Shown here piece by piece: positions 1-5,984 of a stretch of DNA of 22,245 nt (its first letter is position 1; every line of letters begins with the position of its first letter). This DNA is from CAJQND01 sp051010055 (lineage in GTDB: Bacteria > Pseudomonadota > Alphaproteobacteria > Rhizobiales > CAJQND01), in contig JBPCVY010000058.1 of NCBI GenBank assembly GCA_051010055.1, positions 1-22,245 of the forward strand. Reading direction: 5' to 3'. The notes below the pieces were generated by a model. That model worked only from the letters and a program-made list of their open reading frames with translations. It made no database searches and was not told the origin of the DNA. A program made the position numbers and the translations under genes.

Positions 1-1
1 G

Positions 2-1084
2 GTCAGCGCATATGAAGAAGCGCTTGATCGCGCACGGATGATCGCTCATGAGCTGATGTTCCGGATAGGGGTTGCAATCATCACCCGCTCAAGTGGCCGC
101 GCGCAGGCGGGGCAGGCCTACTCCACCCTTGCAGATGAGCTAACCGAAAATCTCCTTGCGCATGTTTTGCGCGAGATGGAGACAGCGCACGGAAAAGTAT
201 TCGGTTCAGCCTGCGCGGTTCTTGCCCTGGGCAAGCTTGGCAGTGAAGAAATGACCGCCTCTTCCGATCTCGATATAATGGTTGTCTACGAGGTACCCGG
301 GGATGCAGCCGGTTCCGATGGCGCAAAATCCTTGAGTGCAAGCCAGTACTTTGCCCGGGCAACCCAGCGCCTGATTGCGGCATTGTCAGCGCCAACAGCC
401 GAAGGCCTTCTTTATGAAGTTGATATGCGGCTGCGGCCTTCCGGCAATAAGGGGCCGATTGCGGTGGCTCTTCCAAGCATTGTTGCCTACCACGAAAGCT
501 CGGCCTGGACGTGGGAGCGCCTTGCCTTGTGCCGGGCACGGGTGATTGCAGGTGACAAAGAGCTTGCAGCGAAAATTGACGATACCGTTCGTTCCATTCT
601 CACCAAACCTCGCGATGAGAGCGAGATCCGCGCCGATGTTCTGGCCATGCGCAAGCGGATGATTGATGAGCTCTACAAAGGCGATGCATGGGATTTGAAA
701 CAATCTCCCGGTGGCCTCGTTGAGGTGGAGTTCATTGTGCAGTTCCTGCAACTTTTGAACGGCAGGGAAAATCCAGCCATTCTGGCCCAAAATACTGGTA
801 TTGCTCTGGAAAAGCTTGGGGAGGCGGGATTGCTTGCCCCGGTCCAATTGGCGCAACTGAAATCAGCGCACGATCTCTACCACGCACTCACCCAGGTTCT
901 TCGCCTTTGTGTGGAAGGGGAATTTTTGCTGGAAACGGCATCTGGTGATCTTGTCAGACTGCTGACGAACGCTGCCGATGTGCCCGATGTGCCAACACTG
1001 GAAGCGCTGCTGACGGAAACAAAAGAAAACGTCCGGGGCTTCTTTTGCGAATTGATTGGAAACCCGGAAGAAGAACCCGCCTAA
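2..1084 (+). CDS. glnE: Bifunctional glutamine-synthetase adenylyltransferase/deadenylylase, 3' part only
   Basis: The reading frame is already open at base 2 and runs to TAA at 1082-1084, so the start lies upstream and only about 360 C-terminal residues are visible. The segment GSEEMTASSDLDIMVVYE is the nucleotidyltransferase signature (GS plus DLD metal-binding aspartates) of the second catalytic domain of GlnE. The helical C-terminal part that follows, containing the stretch SPGGLVEVEFIVQFLQL, is typical of the family. GlnE adds AMP to glutamine synthetase, or removes it, in response to PII signals, and so tunes nitrogen assimilation in the cytosol. The next gene starts 116 bases downstream behind several small hairpins, so glnE probably ends its own transcript. 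The family assignment is firm. The N-terminal adenylyl-removing domain cannot be judged. Confidence 0.95.
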   Translation, partial: VSAYEEALDRARMIAHELMFRIGVAIITRSSGRAQAGQAYSTLADELTENLLAHVLREMETAHGKVFGSACAVLALGKLGSEEMTASSDLDIMVVYEVPGDAAGSDGAKSLSASQYFARATQRLIAALSAPTAEGLLYEVDMRLRPSGNKGPIAVALPSIVAYHESSAWTWERLALCRARVIAGDKELAAKIDDTVRSILTKPRDESEIRADVLAMRKRMIDELYKGDAWDLKQSPGGLVEVEFIVQFLQLLNGRENPAILAQNTGIALEKLGEAGLLAPVQLAQLKSAHDLYHALTQVLRLCVEGEFLLETASGDLVRLLTNAADVPDVPTLEALLTETKENVRGFFCELIGNPEEEPA

Positions 1085-1116
1085 AAAAATCCCCTTTCGT
1101 GCGACGGAAACGCCTC

Positions 1117-1154
1117 ACTTGATCCGTATATCAAGTACGGCCCGGCGCTACGCC
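1117..1154. repeat. Small inverted repeats between glnE and the EF-hand gene
   Basis: ACTTGAT (1117-1123) pairs perfectly with ATCAAGT (1130-1136) around a six-base loop. CCGTA (1124-1128) can instead pair with TACGG (1136-1140), so the two stems exclude each other. A further GGCG-CTA-CGCC hairpin sits at 1144-1154. No strong T tract follows, so a classical intrinsic terminator is doubtful. It may be the glnE transcript end or a small interspersed palindromic repeat. Confidence 0.4.
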
Positions 1155-1200
1155 AGCCCTTGAAAACTGAACCCTGGGAATAAGTTTCGGAAGGACTGAT

Positions 1201-1668
1201 ATGAAAAAGTTTCCAACAAAGCTTGTGATATCCGCCATCGCGCTCACAGCCGTCGTGGCGTTTACTACATATTCGCAAGCCCAAGGCGCCGAAGAAAAGC
1301 CGCAGCGCGATATCATGAAACGTGTAGACGTCAACAAGGACGGCAAGGTTACCCGTGAGGAAATGGCGGCCCACTCCGCCAAACGTTTCGACAGGCTCGA
1401 TACCAACAAAGACGGCCAGCTGACGGAAGACGAAATCCGCAATAAGATGAAGAAAAAGGCAGACAGGCGCGCAAAACGCATCGTCAAGCGCACTGACGTC
1501 AATAAGGATGGCCAGGTTTCCCTTCAGGAATTCGATGAACTTGCGGAAAAGCGTTTCAAGCGTATTGATACGAACGGTGATGGCACAATCACCAAGGATG
1601 AAATGGATGTCGCACGCGAAAAAATGCGCGAGCGCAAGAAAAAGCGCGCCGGAGACAGCGCCGGATAA
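1201..1668 (+). CDS. Secreted EF-hand calcium-binding protein
   Basis: This 155-residue protein starts with a signal peptide (MKKF, hydrophobic stretch about 8-23, likely cleavage after the Ala of SQA near 27). It then has four canonical 12-residue EF-hand loops at about 43-54, 67-78, 99-110 and 123-134, each of the form D-x-N-x-D-G with an acidic residue at position 12. The spacers are rich in Lys and Arg. It should be exported and bind up to four calcium ions; no catalytic domain is visible. GGAAGGA lies five bases before the ATG and supports the start. The gene ends 12 bases before the ECF sigma factor gene, so it probably belongs to that regulon or operon. Its exact role is unknown. A calcium buffer or calcium-dependent partner of the envelope-stress system is an inference. 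Confidence 0.85.
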   Translation: MKKFPTKLVISAIALTAVVAFTTYSQAQGAEEKPQRDIMKRVDVNKDGKVTREEMAAHSAKRFDRLDTNKDGQLTEDEIRNKMKKKADRRAKRIVKRTDVNKDGQVSLQEFDELAEKRFKRIDTNGDGTITKDEMDVAREKMRERKKKRAGDSAG

Positions 1669-1680
1669 ATAGCGCTGAAA

Positions 1681-2319
1681 ATGGGATTTGCTTTGCAGCA
1701 GCCGGGTCAAAGGGACGAAGAGCTGGATGAGAACGGCATTGCTTCCGATGCCTTGTTGCTGCGGCGAATCAGGTCTGGTGATAAAGGCGCCTTCGAACAG
1801 GTGGCAGTTTCTTATTTTCAGCCCGCCTGGAGAGTGGCCGCACGGGTTCTGCGTGATGATACGGAAGCTGAAGACGTAGTGCAGGATGTGTTTTTGAAAA
1901 TCTGGCGCGACCCGCCGGACATTGACCGGAGCGGGTCGTTAAAGGCCTGGATCATTAGGGTGACGACGAATGCATCGATCGACCGGATAAGAAAAAAGCG
2001 GCCAATGCCGGTTGAAGAGCTGCCTGAGCGGATCGATCCGGCGGCAGATGCGGAAAGTGGATTGCAGGCGGGCCAGGCCGCTGAACATGTACGCACCGCA
2101 ATGGAAGAACTGCCGGAGCGCCAGCGGTTGGCATTGATTTTGACTTACTACGAAGGCCTGGCGAACAAGGAAGCGGCGGAAATTTTGGAGGTAAGTGTTG
2201 ATGCGCTTGAATCGCTTCTGGCGCGCGCGCGAAGGGCATTGAGAACGTCCATGGATGAAGTCTGGCAGGACGTTTTGGGGGAGCTTGAAAGAGTTTCAGC
2301 GGCTGATGGGCAATGGTGA
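1681..2319 (+). CDS. ECF-family RNA polymerase sigma factor
   Basis: This 212-residue protein has sigma region 2 at about 45-110 (AFEQVAVSYFQPAWRVAARVL, then the core-binding stretch EAEDVVQDVFLKIW and the -10 recognition helix ending in NASIDRIRKK). Sigma region 4 is at about 135-195 (MEELPERQRLALILTYYEGLANKEAAEILEV, followed by the recognition helix SVDALESLLARARRALR; motif listed in two parts). It lacks regions 1 and 3, as ECF factors do. It directs RNA polymerase to a dedicated set of stress promoters. No strong Shine-Dalgarno sequence precedes the ATG, which lies 12 bases after the EF-hand gene stop, so translation may be coupled. Its stop overlaps the start of the next gene, as is usual for a sigma/anti-sigma pair. 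Confidence 0.92.
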   Translation: MGFALQQPGQRDEELDENGIASDALLLRRIRSGDKGAFEQVAVSYFQPAWRVAARVLRDDTEAEDVVQDVFLKIWRDPPDIDRSGSLKAWIIRVTTNASIDRIRKKRPMPVEELPERIDPAADAESGLQAGQAAEHVRTAMEELPERQRLALILTYYEGLANKEAAEILEVSVDALESLLARARRALRTSMDEVWQDVLGELERVSAADGQW

Positions 2320-2813
2320 CTGTAATGAATGATGAAAAAGACAAATCGCGGCTGGAAGTGGTGTTGGCGGCATATGGCGCTGATCCGGCCAGGTGGCCCG
2401 AAGATGAACGGATTTCCCTGTTGCTTGAGGTTAAAGAAATTGAGCTGGAGCAACAAACCCGTGAGGCAAAGGAAATCGATTTCGTTTTGGGCGCGGCTCA
2501 TGCGCCGGCGATGCCCCATGGGGCGATTGAGCGGCTTATGTCGAAAACCAATTCGGGCACCCAAAAATGCGCTGAAATCGTCGAGCTTTCGGCGCGCCGG
2601 GCAGCGCCGCCCAGACCCATGGTTTTAGAATTTTTGCCGGCCGGCGTGGCAATTGCTGCTTGCCTGCTTTTGGGTGTGTTCATTGGAACATCTCAATTTG
2701 CAGAACAGTATCTGCCGGTTGGCTCGATGGTTGCAGCAAACGAAGCCGATTTCCAGGATGACGGCATTTTGGACCTGAACGGTGATGGTTTTGAAGACGG
2801 AGAAGTGCTGTGA
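2313..2813 (+). CDS. Single-pass membrane protein, candidate anti-sigma factor
   Basis: This 166-residue protein has a cytoplasmic N-terminal half with the stretch AAYGADPARWPEDER. I associate that stretch with uncharacterised alphaproteobacterial proteins encoded next to ECF sigma factors. One transmembrane helix lies at about 105-124 (AGVAIAACLLLGVFIG), followed by a short C-terminal tail of about 40 residues that is predicted to be periplasmic. The tail ends in DLNGDGFEDGE, which resembles an EF-hand loop but lacks the final acidic residue at position 12. The gene overlaps the sigma factor stop by seven bases if ATG 2313 is used; ATG 2325 is an alternative. It overlaps the next gene by four bases. 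Position and topology suggest a membrane tether for the sigma factor, comparable to CnrY. No zinc-binding anti-sigma motif is seen. Confidence 0.7.
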   Translation: MVTVMNDEKDKSRLEVVLAAYGADPARWPEDERISLLLEVKEIELEQQTREAKEIDFVLGAAHAPAMPHGAIERLMSKTNSGTQKCAEIVELSARRAAPPRPMVLEFLPAGVAIAACLLLGVFIGTSQFAEQYLPVGSMVAANEADFQDDGILDLNGDGFEDGEVL

Positions 2814-3523
2814 ACGATAAAATCGGCAAACAAACAAAATCCAGCAAAACCACAGCGCCGCGCAAAAAAACAATGGCGGGAAAGTCCACGCGCAGCAGAA
2901 AGACAGCGAAGGCTTCTGCTTCAAGCACTGCCCCTGCAGATGACGAAACAATCACCACAGATAATGGCGGCGGAAACGGAGGCAATGGCGGCAACGGTGC
3001 GAAAACATCTCCTCAAACCACATCCGGCGGTTCTGGCAGGTGGTTGAAAATCGGCCTTGTGCTGTCGCTGATGCTGAACGCTCTTTTCATCGGTGCGATC
3101 GGCATGCGAATGTATCACGTCAAGCAGCATGGCGGCTGGCACCATGCCAGGTTCAGCCCCAATGTGCGCATGTTCTTGCGGGAATTGCCCCGTGAGCGCC
3201 GAAAAGAATTGCGCCAGAAGTTCCGTAAACTTCACCGCGAGATGCGTTCCAGCAGGCGCGATACAAGCCAGACAATGAGAGACATGTTTGAAGCTCTCAG
3301 CGCAGAAAACTACGACCGCGAAAAAATTGCTTCTGCCTTTGCCTCCTTGCGGCAGGCGCGCGATGCGAACGCCACCCAGCATGAGAAGTTCTTTCTCGCC
3401 ATGATTGACAACCTAACTCCGGAAGAACGCAAGATAATGGTTGCGGCCATGGAACGGCGCATGAAGCGCCATGCGGAACGGCGCAAGAAATTCATGGAAA
3501 GGCGTAAAAGCCAGCGCGAATAG
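2810..3523 (+). CDS. Membrane-anchored periplasmic metal-sensor-like protein (Metal_resist/CnrX-type)
   Basis: This 237-residue protein begins with GTG in a GTGA overlap with the preceding stop and has GGAG seven bases upstream. Residues 1-55 are Lys/Ser/Thr rich, followed by a Gly/Asn-rich linker and one transmembrane helix at about 77-98 (WLKIGLVLSLMLNALFIG). The remaining ~140 residues form an all-helical, Arg/His/Met-rich domain that contains LTPEER, matching the LTxxQ-like motif of the CpxP/Spy/CnrX superfamily. Such proteins sit in the periplasm and report metal or misfolded-protein stress. As the third gene of the sigma operon it is the likely signal sensor (inference). The long basic cytoplasmic N-terminus is unusual for this superfamily. 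Confidence 0.8.
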   Translation: MNDKIGKQTKSSKTTAPRKKTMAGKSTRSRKTAKASASSTAPADDETITTDNGGGNGGNGGNGAKTSPQTTSGGSGRWLKIGLVLSLMLNALFIGAIGMRMYHVKQHGGWHHARFSPNVRMFLRELPRERRKELRQKFRKLHREMRSSRRDTSQTMRDMFEALSAENYDREKIASAFASLRQARDANATQHEKFFLAMIDNLTPEERKIMVAAMERRMKRHAERRKKFMERRKSQRE

Positions 3524-3543
3524 GGTAAGGGTCTTGACCCGAC
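3521..3543. other. Short palindrome between two convergent genes, possible terminator or repeat remnant
   Basis: The only sequence between the metal-sensor-like gene and the reverse-strand kinase gene contains GGGTCTTGACCC (3529-3540), preceded by TAGGGTAAG. It is palindromic but has no loop of normal size and no T tract. It shares GTCTTGACCC with the terminal repeat of the element at 8618-8778. Confidence 0.3.
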
Positions 3544-3546
3544 GGT

Positions 3547-5871
3547 TTACGCGACTTCTTTTTCGGCGTCAGCGTTAATTTTCTTGGCAACCAACGGCAA
3601 TGTAATGGTGACAGTTGTGCCTTCACCCTGCACGCTGTCTATATCCAGCGTTCCGCCGTGCAGTTCCACCAATGAGCGCGAAATTGCAAGGCCAAGGCCT
3701 GAACCGCCACGGGACTTGGTGAGCTGATTTTCGACCTGTTCGAACGGGCGGCCAATTTTCTCAATATCGCGCTTGGCAATACCAATGCCGGTGTCGATGA
3801 TTGCGATTTTTATAGTTTTGCCGGCCTTTTCAGCGCTCACGGTAACCTTGCCGCTGGAGGGGGTGAATTTCACCGCATTGGCGAGAACGTTGATGAGAAC
3901 CTGCTTCAGGGCGCGGTCATCGGCTTTCAGCGTCAGGCCTTTCTTCACCTTCTCAACAATGGCGATATCGTCTTCAAAGGCGCGTGGTTTTACGATGCGC
4001 AAGGCATGCTCGATAACCGTGTCGAGGCGGCACTTGCCGACGTCGAGGCTCACCCGGCCAGCTTCAATCTTCGACATATCGAGTATGTCTGAAATCACAT
4101 CCAGGAGATATTGGCCGGAGCGGTGAATGTCACGGGCATATTCAAGATACTTTTCAGAACCGATGGAGCCGAACATTTCTGTCTCCATAACCTCCGAAAA
4201 GCCGATGATGGCATTGAGCGGGGTGCGCAGTTCGTGGCTCATATTGGCCAAGAACTCAGACTTGGAGCGGTTGGCGGCCTCAGCGCGGGTCTTTTCTTCC
4301 TGGTAGTTGTCGGCGAGCTCAACGAGGCGCTGTTTCTGTGCTTCAAGCTCCATGCGGATTTTTTCCAGATCCCGCACCGTGTTCATCAGCTCTTTTTCTG
4401 ATGTCAGAAGCTGCCCTTCATGCAGCTTGATGGGGGTGACATCTGTGCCAACCGATACAAAGCCACCATCCTTTGTGCGCCGTTCTGAAATATGCAGCCA
4501 GCGGCCGTCTTCGAGCTGCACTTCAAAGGTGTTACCTTCGCCGGTGTCGTCTTCTGCCTTGGGAATGCGCAGGCGCACCAGCGGCTCGGTGGAAGCTTTG
4601 GCGACTTCATCATAATGGGCGCCGGTTTGGCACACGCTTGCTGGCAGATTGTGGAACTGTTGGTAGATGGAGTTGCACATGACCAGCTTATTGTCCGCAT
4701 CCCACAAAACGAACGCTTCGGAAATGTTTTCGATGGCATCGCGCAAGCGAAGCTCGGCCTCGCGGTTTTGTTTCACCGCAAGTTTCTGCTCGGTAATGTC
4801 GATGGCTATACCGACAAAGTGCGGGGCCTCCTGGTCGGCAGCCTCTGCCAGTTCTGCCCGCGCCCGCAACCACACCCAGTGGCCATCCTTGTGGCGCATG
4901 CGGAATTCCTGGTCGATATTTGTAAGACCGGAACGCAGCATGTTGTCGACAATCTTGTCCATGCGCGGGTCTTCAGGGTGCAAGAGATCGGAGACCTCAC
5001 CGTAAGACAAAAGCTCGCCGCGCGGTTCAAGCCCAAGCATATCGAACATGGATTTTGACCAGAAGATATGTCCGCGTGCGATATCCCAGTCCCACAGCCC
5101 GCACCGGCCACGGTCCAAAGCCTTGTCGAGGCGCTCTGTGGCCATCGCCAATGTCTTGTCGGCATCGTCGGCGCGCTCTGACTGCCAGTGGAAGGCGGCG
5201 CCAATCAGCAGCAATACAAAACTGGTGGTAATGAACAAAGAACTATAGGTGCGCGATTGGTTCCACCATCCGGCAAGCACATCGTCACGTGCCTGGAGGA
5301 CCGCAAGCGTGCCCGGGTGAGGGGTAAGTTCGCGCAGGATAACGAAAACATCGCGGCCATCGGGGAGCACAATTTCCATCATGCGTCCATCAGCGGTGCG
5401 GTCGACTTTCGGCCGGCCATTGTCAATCAGCGTGCGCAACCGAACCCCGGCATAACCCGCATCAGCAGGATAGGTGGCAACGACAATGCCGGCGAGGTCG
5501 GTTGCAAGGAAGATGCGTCCACTTTCAATGGCATCTATTGAAAGCGCATTTTGCAAATCGTCATTAAGCGGTGCGCGCGGCGTTGAACGGGTTTGCAGTT
5601 CACGGGCAAACCCTCGCGAAAGGGTGACTGCTGCCAAGTCTGCATGGAGAGCTGCAATCTTGCGCTGCTCACTCAAGGTGGCGGTGTAGTCGGTGATGAT
5701 CCGGATTAGGATTGCGCCTGCGAGAAAAACGATAAAAACGCCGATAAGAATTGCGATCAGCCGGCGTAGCGTGCGCTCCTTAACGGCCAGACTTTTCCAC
5801 GGCAAGGCAGAAAACGGCACGGTCAGGGACCTGTCCTTTACAAACAGTTCGCCGAGTTTCGCCTTCGCCAC
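3547..5871 (-). CDS. pleC: PAS-domain membrane sensor histidine kinase, PleC/DivJ/PdhS-like
   Basis: The start is GTG at 5871 with GGGGAA close upstream. The 774-residue protein has a transmembrane helix at about 38-58, an extracytoplasmic domain of about 150 residues, a second helix at about 209-228, two PAS domains (about 248-361 and 373-480), a coiled coil (490-535), HisKA with the phospho-accepting His546 in FLANMSHELRTPLNAIIGFSE, and HATPase_c with N box at 661-665, G1 DTGIG (693-697) and G2 GGSGLGLAI (722-730). All catalytic boxes are intact. The HisKA stretch around EKYLEYARDIHRSGQYLLDV closely resembles kinases that phosphorylate or dephosphorylate DivK and PleD in alphaproteobacterial cell-cycle control. 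There is no receiver domain, so a separate regulator is its partner. Membrane sensor kinase is certain; PleC rather than another family member is probable. Confidence 0.8.
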   Translation of the reverse strand: MAKAKLGELFVKDRSLTVPFSALPWKSLAVKERTLRRLIAILIGVFIVFLAGAILIRIITDYTATLSEQRKIAALHADLAAVTLSRGFARELQTRSTPRAPLNDDLQNALSIDAIESGRIFLATDLAGIVVATYPADAGYAGVRLRTLIDNGRPKVDRTADGRMMEIVLPDGRDVFVILRELTPHPGTLAVLQARDDVLAGWWNQSRTYSSLFITTSFVLLLIGAAFHWQSERADDADKTLAMATERLDKALDRGRCGLWDWDIARGHIFWSKSMFDMLGLEPRGELLSYGEVSDLLHPEDPRMDKIVDNMLRSGLTNIDQEFRMRHKDGHWVWLRARAELAEAADQEAPHFVGIAIDITEQKLAVKQNREAELRLRDAIENISEAFVLWDADNKLVMCNSIYQQFHNLPASVCQTGAHYDEVAKASTEPLVRLRIPKAEDDTGEGNTFEVQLEDGRWLHISERRTKDGGFVSVGTDVTPIKLHEGQLLTSEKELMNTVRDLEKIRMELEAQKQRLVELADNYQEEKTRAEAANRSKSEFLANMSHELRTPLNAIIGFSEVMETEMFGSIGSEKYLEYARDIHRSGQYLLDVISDILDMSKIEAGRVSLDVGKCRLDTVIEHALRIVKPRAFEDDIAIVEKVKKGLTLKADDRALKQVLINVLANAVKFTPSSGKVTVSAEKAGKTIKIAIIDTGIGIAKRDIEKIGRPFEQVENQLTKSRGGSGLGLAISRSLVELHGGTLDIDSVQGEGTTVTITLPLVAKKINADAEKEVA

Positions 5872-5953
5872 TTTGTTCCCCTTATGATTGGCCAGATGCC
5901 AGGCTAATCCTTGGGTACATTGATTCGAAGTCGAAGTGATTTGTCTAGACTTC

Positions 5954-5968
5954 TTAACGAAAGGTTAC
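5954..5968 (-). promoter_or_regulatory. Possible CtrA-like half-perfect box upstream of the pleC-like gene
   Basis: On the reverse strand the spacer contains GTAA, seven bases, then TTAA, one mismatch from the CtrA consensus TTAA-N7-TTAA. It lies about 83-97 bases before the kinase start. Regulation by CtrA would make sense for a cell-cycle kinase, but one such match can arise by chance. Confidence 0.25.
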
Positions 5969-5984
5969 CAATTTATGATTGAAA

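Noticed and set aside
1161..1195. Possible ECF-type autoregulatory promoter (GAACC near 1169) before the EF-hand gene
   Set aside because: The spacing to any CG-containing -10 is wrong and the -10 would overlap the ribosome binding site.
1081..1710. Reverse-strand 209-residue open frame opposite the EF-hand gene
   Set aside because: It is the complement of a clear EF-hand gene with a good ribosome binding site, has no such site itself and matches no family I recognise.
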